A DNA stretch of 64,000 nucleotides from Dyadobacter sp. CECT 9275. GTDB lineage: Bacteria; Bacteroidota; Bacteroidia; Cytophagales; Spirosomataceae. This document shows positions 54,345-62,347 of this stretch, piece after piece; the first letter of the stretch is position 1, and each line of letters begins with the position of its first letter. The stretch lies in contig NZ_CAJRAF010000002.1 of NCBI RefSeq assembly GCF_907164905.1, positions 992,001 to 1,056,000 of the forward strand, read 5' to 3'. The position numbers and the translations under genes were made by a program. The notes below the pieces were generated by a model that saw only the letters and a list, made by a program, of their open reading frames with translations, was not told the DNA's origin and searched no databases.

Positions 54345-55427
54345 TTATGTCACTGGCAGGGGTAATAATCTTGTAACCTTGGTAAAACCAATAACTTCTA
54401 ATTCATCATCGTGTATAGCAGTAATCAATATACTACCCCAGAAAAGTGATCCATCCTTTCTAACCCTAAAACCTTCACTTTTTGCAAAGCCAATCTTCTC
54501 TGCGGTGGCAATAAGTTTTTCTGGCAGGTTGTCTTCTCTATCCTCAATGGTATAAAAAATACTGAAATTCTTTCCAATGATTTCGTTTGCTTTATAACCT
54601 TTCAATATTTCTGCACCTTTGTTCCAGTTTTCTATATTTCCATTGCGGTCTAACAATAGGATTGCGTAATCTTCAATTTCTTCAACCATTTTGCTGAAAC
54701 GGAGCGCTTTAATGTCCTTCTGCCCAAGTGTTTCATGAACAATATCACGAATGCGACTATCCAGAAGACGGGTTGCTTCCCTTATCATCTCAATCCATTC
54801 CGCATCTACTGTCTGAAAGCCACTTCGGACAAGCTCCACAAGTCCCATGATAGATGATAGTGGTTGGCGGATGCTATGAGATTGTATGAATGCAATTTTC
54901 CTAAGTGACTCATTCTTTGTCTGGATTTCCTCCAATTGTACTTTAAGAATTTTTTGACTCAGTTCCAATTCCATTAAATACACGATCTGCCTAGCCAGCG
55001 TCAATAATGTTTCTCTCTGTATTACCTTCAGATGACCGGGCTTAAAATCAAATAAGCAAAGAGTCCCAACATTCTGCCCATTGCCAAGTGTTAATGGTGC
55101 ACCAGCGTAAAAGCGTAAATTTGGATCATTTACAACAAGTTCATTTTCGAAGAAACGTTCATCCTTAGTTGCATCTTCGACAACCATAAGATCATTATCC
55201 AGGATAGCATACTGGCAGAAGGATGTTTTGCGTGGCATTACCTCCGCATCGACCCCGGTTCTTACCTTAATCCAGTTTTCATCTCGACCAAGAAGGGTAA
55301 TCAACGCAACTGGTTTATCACATAACTTTGAGGCCAGCTCAACGATCTCCTGGAATTCCCTTCTCACAAAGTCAATTTGTAAGAATGAATCGACTGATTC
55401 TAATCGCAGTTGTTCTTGGATAACCAT
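54345..55427 (-). CDS. GAF-HisKA-PAS signalling protein lacking an ATPase domain
   Basis: The 360-residue protein begins with a GAF domain (about 20-155; ALITLLGRDENWIKVRTGVD, YAGAPLTLGNGQNVGTLCLFD). A HisKA-like helix pair follows with IAFIQSHSIRQPLSSIMGLVEL (His184), then a C-terminal PAS domain (about 247-355; DYAILLLDRNGNIENWNKGAEILKGYKANEIIGKNF). No N, G1 or G2 box of a HATPase follows. It therefore cannot autophosphorylate itself as a normal kinase. It may dimerise with or be phosphorylated by another kinase, or be a truncated or degenerate form. The start follows family pattern. Confidence 0.85.
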   Translation of the reverse strand: MVIQEQLRLESVDSFLQIDFVRREFQEIVELASKLCDKPVALITLLGRDENWIKVRTGVDAEVMPRKTSFCQYAILDNDLMVVEDATKDERFFENELVVNDPNLRFYAGAPLTLGNGQNVGTLCLFDFKPGHLKVIQRETLLTLARQIVYLMELELSQKILKVQLEEIQTKNESLRKIAFIQSHSIRQPLSSIMGLVELVRSGFQTVDAEWIEMIREATRLLDSRIRDIVHETLGQKDIKALRFSKMVEEIEDYAILLLDRNGNIENWNKGAEILKGYKANEIIGKNFSIFYTIEDREDNLPEKLIATAEKIGFAKSEGFRVRKDGSLFWGSILITAIHDDELEVIGFTKVTRLLPLPVT

Positions 55428-55597
55428 ACTCTCTTAAAATACTGTACTTGCCCGTGAAATTTACAATATCTCCTTAGGTTAACTTACCTTGGCTTTTCAA
55501 AAGAACAGGAAAAGGCAAACTATATATTTAAGACACCATAATATTATACAGATCCGTTTGGCCTTTACTTTAAAGTAAAAATATGTGCGCTTGTCTT

Positions 55598-56122
55598 TTA
55601 TTCTGCTAATTTAAATCTCATCATAATATCCGTTTGCTCGTCTGCACCCAGCTTAAAAATATGTTTATCAAACGCAACGAAACCATTCTTTTTATAAAAT
55701 CTGATAGCTCTTGGATTCATTTCCCAAACGCCAAGCCAAACATAATCGGCGTTCTTATGTCTTGCAACATCAATGGCCTTGTTATATAGTATTTGCCCAA
55801 CACTTTTTCCCTGAAACTCCTTCAAAACATAAATACGTTCAATTTCAAGCGATTTGTCATCCTGTAATTCTGTTTGCGACTGTCCGAAGTTCAATTTTAA
55901 ATAGCCAACCACATGGCTGCCGAGTACCGCAAAATAGAACTCCGCATCTTTGTCTGTAAGTTCAGCAGATAGTTTCTCAACAGAAAATCCATTTTCTAAA
56001 TATTGAGACATATTTTCTTCTGAATTTTCAGCTGCAAATGTTTCGTAAAATGTTAGTTTACTAATTCTTTGTAGCTCGTCAACATCGTCAAGCCCTACTC
56101 TTTTAATTTCAATGTCTTTCAT
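55598..56122 (-). CDS. GNAT acetyltransferase (PaiA-like, polyamine N-acetyltransferase type)
   Basis: The 174-residue protein has the GNAT core: ISKLTFYETFAAENSEENMSQYLENGFS at the start, LEIERIYVLKEFQGKSVGQILYNKAIDVA (the acetyl-CoA motif Q/R-x-x-G) and YVWLGVWEMNPRAIRFYKKNGFV. It is very similar in layout to Bacillus PaiA, which acetylates spermidine and spermine and some small amines. Such proteins protect against polyamine or amine stress. Alone in its transcription unit. Substrate is inferred from the family. Confidence 0.9.
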   Translation of the reverse strand: MKDIEIKRVGLDDVDELQRISKLTFYETFAAENSEENMSQYLENGFSVEKLSAELTDKDAEFYFAVLGSHVVGYLKLNFGQSQTELQDDKSLEIERIYVLKEFQGKSVGQILYNKAIDVARHKNADYVWLGVWEMNPRAIRFYKKNGFVAFDKHIFKLGADEQTDIMMRFKLAE

Positions 56123-56432
56123 TCTGCGATGATGGTATTATCTCAATTGACTCCAAGCGCGAACGGGTACTGCTCACGCCTGGAATATGATATTTCACCC
56201 TAAGTATAAGTCTATTGTCCCTGGTTACTAATTTCGCCGGGAAATTTATCACCAATCAAATTCAGTTTAATATGATGCTCCAGATAAGCCTTTAGGCCAT
56301 CCAATACGACTTATCTGTCTCAGCGTCATATTTTTCTGACAGTTCGTTATACTTTTTAGCCATCTTGAAGGTGAATTTCATTTGTTGATCAGGACTTTTC
56401 CATTAGTACAGAAAGGTTTTGCCAAACCGCTG
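56123..56432. other. Intergenic region with a broken small ORF
   Basis: About 310 bases between the GNAT and HTH genes. It holds the candidate frameshifted small gene described separately (56212-56381). The remainder shows no terminator or promoter I can support. Confidence 0.35.
56212..56381 (-). pseudogene. Possible frameshifted small gene
   Basis: From ATG 56381 the minus strand reads MKFTFKMAKKYNELSEKYDA and ends at a TAA near 56295. A different frame then continues as DGLKAYLEHHIKLNLIGDKFPGEISNQ to a stop at 56212. Together they would give a protein of about 57 residues with sensible codons and acidic-basic alternation. It matches no family I know. The break fits a one-base deletion or two-base insertion. 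The evidence is weak because of the short length. Confidence 0.3.
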
Positions 56433-56660
56433 TTAGCGATTTGTGGCTTTCTGTGCATCACTAACATATTCCAAAATATCACCGGGCTGGCATTGCAATA
56501 CATTGCAAATTGTCTCCAATGTGCTAAATCTAATTGCCTTTGCTTTTCCTGTTTTTAATATGGAAAGGTTCGATAAAGTCAGCCCAACCTTTTCTGACAG
56601 TTCGTTCAGTGACATCTTTCTCTTGGCCATCATTACATCCAAATTTACTACGATTGCCAC
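56433..56660 (-). CDS. YozG-type HTH regulator
   Basis: The 75-residue Cro/C1-type HTH begins with GTG (MAIVVNLDVMMAKRKMSLNELSEKVGLTLSNLSILKTGKAKAIRFSTLETICNVLQCQPGDILEY). The opening IVVNLDVMMAKRKMSL is characteristic of YozG-like regulators. It lies 3 bases after the DUF2975 gene, in the same pairing and order as Bacillus yoaS-yozG type units. The target is unknown; likely autoregulation of the pair. Confidence 0.92.
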   Translation of the reverse strand: MAIVVNLDVMMAKRKMSLNELSEKVGLTLSNLSILKTGKAKAIRFSTLETICNVLQCQPGDILEYVSDAQKATNR

Positions 56661-56663
56661 GAC

Positions 56664-57200
56664 TTATACAGTTAAATCATTTTCATTTTGAATATCCACT
56701 CCTTTCTTGAAAATAGTCGCAATAATATAAATTATAGCTCCCATTAAAATAAAGGCCTGACTGTCTGTCCAAAATTGGTTCAAGCTGTCGGTAAAAAAAG
56801 TGCTATGTATTAGCCTTTCAGCCATCTGCCTGGCAATGGAACTGAATAATCCAATTGAAATAGTGTAATAGCTAATTTTAAAAATTTGGTCAGAAACAAA
56901 AGTATTGAACGGTTTTATTAAATCCATTGTGTGCATTAGTCTGATAACTATATAAAATAAGACGGCTTTCAAAATTGAAATTGATAGAATAAAGCTATAA
57001 ATTATAAAAAAGGCCAATCTGTTGTCTTTATACATTTCAGTTAAGTCCAGTTTTTGATAAAGATTTTGGACAAATTCGGGGTTGAACAGACTGAAAAAGA
57101 AATTTACAACCAAGCCACCAGCTTCAATAGACAACCCGACAAATATTATCCAAGCCACCATATATAGGCTCCAAAATACGAAGTTGTTTGTTTTGGTCAT
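56664..57200 (-). CDS. DUF2975 membrane protein
   Basis: The 178-residue protein starts at ATG 57200 (MTKTNNFVFW); the upstream open frame to 57275 adds no family sequence. Four hydrophobic helices are seen (VAWIIFVGLSIEAGGLVVNFFF, FFIIYSFILSISILKAVLFYIVIRLM, YYTISIGLFSSIARQM, AFILMGAIIYIIATIFKKG). The HTH regulator follows it immediately, the invariant DUF2975-YozG arrangement. The function of this pair is unknown, possibly membrane signal sensing. Confidence 0.9.
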   Translation of the reverse strand: MTKTNNFVFWSLYMVAWIIFVGLSIEAGGLVVNFFFSLFNPEFVQNLYQKLDLTEMYKDNRLAFFIIYSFILSISILKAVLFYIVIRLMHTMDLIKPFNTFVSDQIFKISYYTISIGLFSSIARQMAERLIHSTFFTDSLNQFWTDSQAFILMGAIIYIIATIFKKGVDIQNENDLTV

Positions 57201-57567
57201 GGTCAAAATTTTAAATTTATGCCATAAACATAATAAAAAATTATTGATAAACAATAAAAAAATATCCTTATTCAAAAAATTCTTTCCGCACCGCTGGTAG
57301 ATGTATTCAAAGTCACTGAGTATTCAAGATTTGTCATTGAGAGTTGGAGATACAGTGTAAAGAGTAGGGACATTGGATCTAATTTTCATAGCCTTTCTAC
57401 AACAACCTCTAAATCCATACTACAAGAAAATTTCGTCCGACTTTTCTTATCTATTTTCACTATAATATGCATAATTTCAATCAGTTACAAAAAAAATCAA
57501 TACCCCAAAATTTCAGTAATTACGAGCAATGACTGAAGCGCCACCTATAACGACCGCCTTCTTTCGG
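57201..57567. other. Intergenic region upstream of the DUF2975-HTH pair
   Basis: About 370 AT-rich bases. Short frames exist but have no motif. I see no perfect -33/-7 promoter, no hairpin with a T-tract and no repeat worth naming. Confidence 0.35.
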
Positions 57568-58008
57568 TTAAATTGATCCGCCCTGATCCGGGTCAAACTC
57601 TACAATCCACTCGATACCATATTTGTCCCGGAACATTCCGGCATAAGTACCCCAGGGGCTGTCATCCATAGGCCCTTCAACCTCCCCTCCTGCTGATAAG
57701 CCACTGAATATCTGGTCGGCTTCTTCGCGGCTTTCGGTGCTTACCTGTATTTTAGACCGGTTTTCGTTTTCGTTTACCCGTCCCATAAATGCCGGCACAT
57801 CGTTGGCGATTAATACAGTATACTTGCTGATCGGTAAACCAATGTACATGATTTTATTCGCTTCGCTTTCGGCCACCTGAAATTCAGGACCCGACAGCTC
57901 TTTGAAGCGAATGACCTTTGTAAACTCACCGCCGAAAACTGATTTGTAAAAAGTGAATGCTTCTTCGGCATTGCCATTGAAGTTGATCCACAGATTGATT
58001 GTTCTCAT
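57568..58008 (-). CDS. VOC-superfamily protein (PhnB/3-demethylubiquinone-methyltransferase-like fold)
   Basis: The 146-residue protein has INLWINFNGNAEEAFTFYKSVFGGEFTKVIRFKE at the start and DSPWGTYAGMFRDKYGIEWIVEF at the end, the paired beta-alpha-beta units of the PhnB-like VOC fold. Enzymes in this superfamily are metal-dependent isomerases, lyases or antibiotic-binding proteins, and the role here cannot be assigned. It stands alone with large gaps on both sides. Confidence 0.9.
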   Translation of the reverse strand: MRTINLWINFNGNAEEAFTFYKSVFGGEFTKVIRFKELSGPEFQVAESEANKIMYIGLPISKYTVLIANDVPAFMGRVNENENRSKIQVSTESREEADQIFSGLSAGGEVEGPMDDSPWGTYAGMFRDKYGIEWIVEFDPDQGGSI

Positions 58009-58437
58009 TATTTCATTTTTAGGTTTTTTATTTTCTTACTCTCCCCATTCAGTATTTCGTTTGTGAATATAATTGAAATTCCACTCTAGTCCACACACGT
58101 TCTGACAGTAAGGCCATTAAAGAACCTTTTCAGCACAGCGATATGTGCTGTGAACAGGCAAGAAACTTTTCAGCTAATTAGCGATACTTATACCAGACAA
58201 TCACATCCGGACGCTGGTCAAAGAGATGGAGAATATAAAAAATGGAATTGTCAGAAAAGAAGTCTTTGCGAAGCCCCCCCCCTTCGGCCGTCGAATATAG
58301 CATAACAACCCATGTGACAATCAGAGCCAGTCGTTCAAGAATTGTATAAATGGGGCTCGTGTAGGATGAGCCAACGGCGGCAGCGTATCAAGCGGCATGA
58401 TTCAATCCTGGGCAAACAGGGAAATAAAGGCCATAGT
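58009..58437. other. Intergenic region with a C9 homopolymer
   Basis: About 430 bases without a supported gene. A run of nine C residues lies near 58276-58284. The run is in no coding frame I can support, so phase variation is unlikely. Frames of up to about 80 codons (58342-58581 plus) overlap the 3' end of the MDR gene and look like shadows. Confidence 0.35.
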
Positions 58438-59439
58438 TTACTTCATTTTAACAACTACTTTCCCTTTCGCATGGTGACTTTCCACGTATTGCAGCGCCTG
58501 GTTTGTTTGTTCAAACGGATACACTCTGTCGACCACCGGTTTGATCACTCCAGATTCGATGAGCCTGGTAATTTGCTGTAACTGGCTCCCGCTCGCTTCC
58601 ATAAACAGAAAGGAATAATGCACACCATGCTTGCTGGCTTTTCTGCGAATACCGAAACTGATCAGAGAGAGAATAATCTTGAAAAACCACGGTAAGCCTG
58701 CTTGCCTGGCAAAGTCGGCAGTGGGCGGGCCTGAAATGGATACGGCCTGTCCGCCCGCTTTGAGAATATTGATCGACTTTTTCAATGTACTGTTATCCTG
58801 GCTGTTCAGCACAAAATCGTAATCTTTCAGCACGTTCTCGAAATCAACCGTCTGGTAGTCGATCACCACATCGGCGCCGAGCGACTTCACCAGGTCGTTG
58901 TTCTTACTGCTGGTGGTGGTAGCAACATCAAGTCCTAAATGTTTGGCCATCTGGATCGCAATAGTACCAACGCCGCCGGAGCCAGCCTGGATAAACGCCT
59001 TCTGGCCTTTCTTTAATTGGGCCTTTTCCACCAATGCCTGCCATACCGTCAGGGCAACCAGCGGGATGGAGGCAGCCTCCACCATGGAAAGGTTAGCTGG
59101 CTTCAAAGCAGCGTCTGCTTCGTCAATGGCAATGTACTCCGCAAAAGTTCCGATCCGAAAATCCGCAGGGCGTGCGTACACCTCGTCGCCAACCTTGAAT
59201 TTTCTCACGGCACTACCTACCTCCACCACCACACCCGCCACGTCGTGGCCGAGTACCAGCGGAAATTTATAAGGCAGAAACAGCTTAAACTCACCATCCT
59301 TAATCTTGGAGTCAAGCAAGTTCAGGCCTGCGGCATGGATTTCAACCAGTACCTCATTTTCCCTCACCACGGGCTTTGCCACATCTGTCAGGTGCAGTTT
59401 TTCATGCTTTCCGTATTTGTTGATCACAAACGCTTTCAT
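58438..59439 (-). CDS. NADPH quinone oxidoreductase-like MDR protein
   Basis: The 333-residue zinc-independent medium-chain dehydrogenase has an N-terminal GroES fold (MKAFVINKYGKHEKLHLTDVAKPVVRENEVLVEIHAAGLNLLDSKIKDG) and GHDVAGVVVEVGSAVRKFKVGDEVYAR. The Rossmann motif is QAGSGGVGTIAIQMAKHLG. It likely reduces quinones or reactive carbonyls with NADPH. It is the last gene of a minus-strand cluster of two SDRs and a TetR repressor, suggesting a response to an electrophile or ketone compound. Confidence 0.92.
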   Translation of the reverse strand: MKAFVINKYGKHEKLHLTDVAKPVVRENEVLVEIHAAGLNLLDSKIKDGEFKLFLPYKFPLVLGHDVAGVVVEVGSAVRKFKVGDEVYARPADFRIGTFAEYIAIDEADAALKPANLSMVEAASIPLVALTVWQALVEKAQLKKGQKAFIQAGSGGVGTIAIQMAKHLGLDVATTTSSKNNDLVKSLGADVVIDYQTVDFENVLKDYDFVLNSQDNSTLKKSINILKAGGQAVSISGPPTADFARQAGLPWFFKIILSLISFGIRRKASKHGVHYSFLFMEASGSQLQQITRLIESGVIKPVVDRVYPFEQTNQALQYVESHHAKGKVVVKMK

Positions 59440-59527
59440 GTTCTTTTTGTTTAATAAGTTCCAGAGGTTTTGCTTAGTATATATAAACCCTGATTCAGAT
59501 CTGCTCCGATCTCTATGATCAGGAGGA

Positions 59528-60298
59528 CTACGGTATTTTTATATTCTTGTAATGCTTTTTCGGATTTACCAGGCCGTAGGCAATGGCAGGCGCGAGCCGA
59601 TTCAGAAAATAAATCGCGCGGGAATCACCTACACGAATGACATAGTTGTCCTTTTTCAGTCCATCGATTAGCGACCGTACCAATTTTTCCGGACTTATCT
59701 TTTTGTCCTGCCTGTCGGCAACCATATCGGTATCCACCAGCGGAGGAAGTAGTTCAAAAATCTTTACACTGCTGCCAATCGCGTCCAGATGAGACCGAAG
59801 CGATCTGGTGTAAAAAGACAGGGCAGTCTTGGAAGCCGAATAGGTCGCTTCCAACACAGAGGGCACAATGCTCAGAATGGAAGTTGTATGAATGATTGCC
59901 GCCTCTGGACGCGATTTGAGCATCTCCATAAACAGATTATTGAGCCGGATTACTCCAAAATAGTTGACCTCCATTTCATACACGGCTCCTTCCAGGTGCC
60001 GGTTGTCTGCTACGCCCAGGTTCACCGGCGGCACACCAACACCCGCATTATTGTACAGGATGTCAATCCCGCCCATTTCTCTGACCTTCTCGTAAAGGGC
60101 CTGTGCATCCTCCTCTTTGGATACATCACTGCACACTGTTACGAGCGACGGGTAGTCTTGCTTTGCAGTATTCAGCTTGGACGTATTCCGCCCTGTGACG
60201 ATCACACGTGCGCCCTGCTGCAAAAACTGCTTTGCGGCTTCCAGGCCAATACCCGACGCCCCGCCGGTGATGAGGATGGTTTTACCTTGTATATTCAT
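59528..60298 (-). CDS. Short-chain dehydrogenase/reductase (DltE-like)
   Basis: The 256-residue SDR has TGGASGIGLEAAKQFLQQGARVIVTGR (NADPH-binding GxxxGIG), NNAGVGVPP, SxxxYSASKTALSFYTRSLRSHL with the YxxxK catalytic pair and preceding Ser, and a DTDM region. Typical of the DltE/YdfG-like subgroup. It reduces a carbonyl group, substrate unknown. A tandem paralogue follows on the same strand, 65 bases upstream. Confidence 0.93.
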   Translation of the reverse strand: MNIQGKTILITGGASGIGLEAAKQFLQQGARVIVTGRNTSKLNTAKQDYPSLVTVCSDVSKEEDAQALYEKVREMGGIDILYNNAGVGVPPVNLGVADNRHLEGAVYEMEVNYFGVIRLNNLFMEMLKSRPEAAIIHTTSILSIVPSVLEATYSASKTALSFYTRSLRSHLDAIGSSVKIFELLPPLVDTDMVADRQDKKISPEKLVRSLIDGLKKDNYVIRVGDSRAIYFLNRLAPAIAYGLVNPKKHYKNIKIP

Positions 60299-60363
60299 TG
60301 CTGATCTTCATTTTCTTCGTTGAAAACCGGCCCCACCTACCTCGGCGAGCCCAGCGCTGCCTA

Positions 60364-61101
60364 CTAGGCTGCTTCCTCAGATGCCAGCTTGGACATCGCC
60401 TCCCCGACGGCGGCGGCGTACCTTTTGGTTTCTCCCACAGGAATATCGAACTGATTACCAGCCAACCCTGCAAACAGTTCATCGGCAACTTCACTCGCCG
60501 GAATACCATTTGCACCACCAATATAAGCTGAAAACTCTGTGTTGACCAACGGAGGGTATACTTCATATACCTGCAAGTTTCCCTGTTCCTGGTAGGTATA
60601 TCTCAATGCCACCGTGTAGCTATGCAAGGCTGCCTTGGTGGCTCCGTACGTAGGCAGCAATTTGTGGCTTCCGTAAACCGCCAGCGAAGAAATGTTGACA
60701 ATTGCAGCCTCCTCCTTTTGCAAAAGATGGGGAATCAACAGCTCATTGAAATGGACGATTGCAAAGTAGTTGGTATTCATTTCGATCTGCGCCTTTTCAT
60801 ACGCATTGGTTTGCTCACTCAGCAGGTAACCAAAAGCGGCTCCGGCATTGTTAACGATGATGTTCACATCCGGATATTGGGTTTTCAGTTCATCTGCTAT
60901 ACGAATTCTATCGGCCTCGACACTCAAATCGCCCTGTATCGCTTCGGCACCGTTTAGCTCGCCCAACGCCTTTTGAAGCCGTTCCCAGCTACGTCCATTG
61001 ATGATGATTTTGTTACCTGCGGCCTGTAATTTTTTGGCAATGGCCAGGCCAATGCCTGCACTTCCTCCGCTGATGAATACGGTATTTCCTGTTGTCTTCA
61101 T
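60364..61101 (-). CDS. Short-chain dehydrogenase/reductase, tandem paralogue
   Basis: The 245-residue SDR has NTVFISGGSAGIGLAIAKKLQAAGNKIIINGRS, NNAGAAFG, and YGATKAALHSYTVALRYTYQEQG with the YxxxK pair. It is similar in layout to the adjacent SDR and may be a duplicate. It is downstream of the TetR operator-promoter at 61312-61343 and separated from it by the broken Old Yellow Enzyme frame, so it is probably the first intact gene of the regulated unit. Confidence 0.93.
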   Translation of the reverse strand: MKTTGNTVFISGGSAGIGLAIAKKLQAAGNKIIINGRSWERLQKALGELNGAEAIQGDLSVEADRIRIADELKTQYPDVNIIVNNAGAAFGYLLSEQTNAYEKAQIEMNTNYFAIVHFNELLIPHLLQKEEAAIVNISSLAVYGSHKLLPTYGATKAALHSYTVALRYTYQEQGNLQVYEVYPPLVNTEFSAYIGGANGIPASEVADELFAGLAGNQFDIPVGETKRYAAAVGEAMSKLASEEAA

Positions 61102-61174
61102 GTTGATTCAATTGTTATTTGTTATCCCGCCTGTGAATATTCTGATATAGCCGCCACCAGGCTTTGCGACGGCC

Positions 61175-61285
61175 TTAATGTTTTAAAAATGGATAGTCGG
61201 TATACCCCTTTGGCCCGGAAGTGTAGAAAGTGGTCTGATCCGGCGCTTTGAGCTGAGCATCCTTTTTGATAAGAACATTACGCAT
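61175..61285 (-). pseudogene. C-terminal remnant of an Old Yellow Enzyme (alkene reductase)
   Basis: A frame of 36 codons starts at ATG 61285 and stops at 61175. It ends with TTFYTSGPKGYTDYPFLKH. The TFY-x4-GYTDYPF signature is the C-terminus of NemA/OYE-family alkene reductases of about 360 residues. Everything upstream of this tail is missing, so a large deletion joined a start codon to the tail. It sits 27 bases downstream of the -7 element of the TetR-regulated promoter, where the first gene of the unit should be. Confidence 0.85.
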
Positions 61286-61311
61286 GTTTAATTTCTGTGT
61301 TGTAAATGCTT

Positions 61312-61343
61312 AAAATATACCTTTTAGTCTATTTTTGTGCAAA
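61312..61343 (-). promoter_or_regulatory. Promoter with TetR operator-like box upstream of the OYE remnant and SDR genes
   Basis: On the minus strand TTTG (61343-61340), a 20-base spacer and TATATTTT (61319-61312) match the Bacteroidota promoter with one mismatch. TATACCTTTTAGTCTA (61316-61331, plus strand) overlaps the spacer and -7 element and matches 14 of 16 bases of the reverse complement of the operator box upstream of tetR. The TetR product probably represses here. Confidence 0.6.
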
Positions 61344-61348
61344 AAAAA

Positions 61349-61939
61349 TTAGCTTTCATACCGTCCCAATTCCGCTTTCAGATCTTTGATCATATCCAGC
61401 ATCGGCTTCACTGTCCCCATGATACGGCATAGCACAGTTGCTCCCTCTATGGCCGCCACCAGCTTAAATGCGAAGCGCGCCGGGTGCAGTTCTGCAGAAA
61501 ACTCTCCGGCTTCGATCCCCTGCTGCAATATGCCCGCCAGATTTTCCTGGCCTGTCATCAATATAGCCGCCACCTGCTGTTTGATCACCGGAAAATGATC
61601 GTCAGCTTCCACCGCAGAATTAAAAATCGGGCACCCTCCCGGTATGTAAGTATCGAGCGGGTTTTTATAAAAATCCATAAACGCATGAATCTTAGCCTTC
61701 GCGGTTCTATGTCTCAAAACTTCCTGAGTCACCTTCTGAGTCAGGCTCTTCATAGAATGTGCGATAACCTGCTCCGAAAGATCCTCTTTCCCCGAAAAAT
61801 GCCCGTAAATGCATCCCTTGGTCAATTGCGTTGCCGCCAGGACATCATCGATACTCACCCCGGAAATACCCTTTTCGTTGTAAAGCGGGGCTGCCTTTTC
61901 CAATATAAACTGCTTCGTTCTTTCGGCTTTGGTTAACAT
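61349..61939 (-). CDS. TetR-family repressor
   Basis: The 196-residue repressor has an N-terminal HTH (TKQFILEKAAPLYNEKGISGVSIDDVLAATQLTKGCIYGHFSGKEDLSEQVI), with a long C-terminal ligand domain of the LmrA/YxaF-like type (PGGCPIFNSAVEADDHFPVIKQQV). It heads a minus-strand unit of OYE remnant, two SDRs and an MDR reductase. Two operator-like repeats lie upstream and one downstream. The ligand is probably an electrophile or hydrophobic carbonyl compound, by context. Confidence 0.93.
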   Translation of the reverse strand: MLTKAERTKQFILEKAAPLYNEKGISGVSIDDVLAATQLTKGCIYGHFSGKEDLSEQVIAHSMKSLTQKVTQEVLRHRTAKAKIHAFMDFYKNPLDTYIPGGCPIFNSAVEADDHFPVIKQQVAAILMTGQENLAGILQQGIEAGEFSAELHPARFAFKLVAAIEGATVLCRIMGTVKPMLDMIKDLKAELGRYES

Positions 61940-61962
61940 CTCCTGTTTTCTATTTTGCTATG

Positions 61963-62016
61963 CAAATATACTAAAAGGTATTTTTAATTTGCAAATAAAA
62001 TATACTAAAAAGTATT
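61963..62016 (-). promoter_or_regulatory. tetR promoter with two tandem operator boxes
   Basis: On the minus strand TTTG (61995-61992), a 21-base spacer and TATATTTG (61970-61963) match the promoter consensus perfectly. TATACTAAAAGGTATT (61967-61982) overlaps the -7 and spacer. A near-identical TATACTAAAAAGTATT (62001-62016) lies 34 bases further upstream. Binding at the first box would block initiation and give autorepression. Confidence 0.7.
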
Positions 62017-62286
62017 TTTAATTTAAAAGATGAGACACCTACGTGCATCATTTTCGATGTATCTTCCTTATTGACAAGACAATGGAAGACAGAACATTTT
62101 TTTATAACGGTACGCGGGCCTCCTTCCTCATTTCCTTTCGGCACGCAGCTGAACAGGATCAGCCTTCAAGGTACCGGATAGCCATTTCCGGAATTGTGTT
62201 CCTGCCATAGTATTATCCGATACCGCATAGTTGCAAATAGAAAATGACGGAACAGACTACAAATTGTGGCTGTCACATCATTTTTA

Positions 62287-62314
62287 TGCAGCTGACATAC
62301 TGTTGTCAGCTGCA
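62287..62314 (+). promoter_or_regulatory. Palindrome upstream of the YdeI-like gene
   Basis: TGCAGCTGACA (62287-62297) and TGTCAGCTGCA (62304-62314) form a perfect 11-bp inverted repeat with a 6-base spacer, 34 bases before the start codon. The following CTCTTTTACTTTG includes a near-consensus -7 element, so an operator role is as likely as termination. Confidence 0.45.
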
Positions 62315-62347
62315 CTCTTTTACTTTGCATGAACCAAACAACAGAGG

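Larger units (their letters stand above)
61940..62347. other. Divergent intergenic region, tetR / YdeI-like gene
   Basis: About 400 bases. The tetR side holds the promoter and two operator-like repeats. The YdeI side holds an 11-bp stem palindrome. Between them I see no gene; the frame 62166-62360 minus overlaps the start of the YdeI-like gene and is a shadow. Confidence 0.45.

Noticed and set aside
58276-58284. A run of nine C residues as a phase-variation site
   Set aside because: It is not inside or upstream of a gene that it could switch, and no promoter elements surround it.
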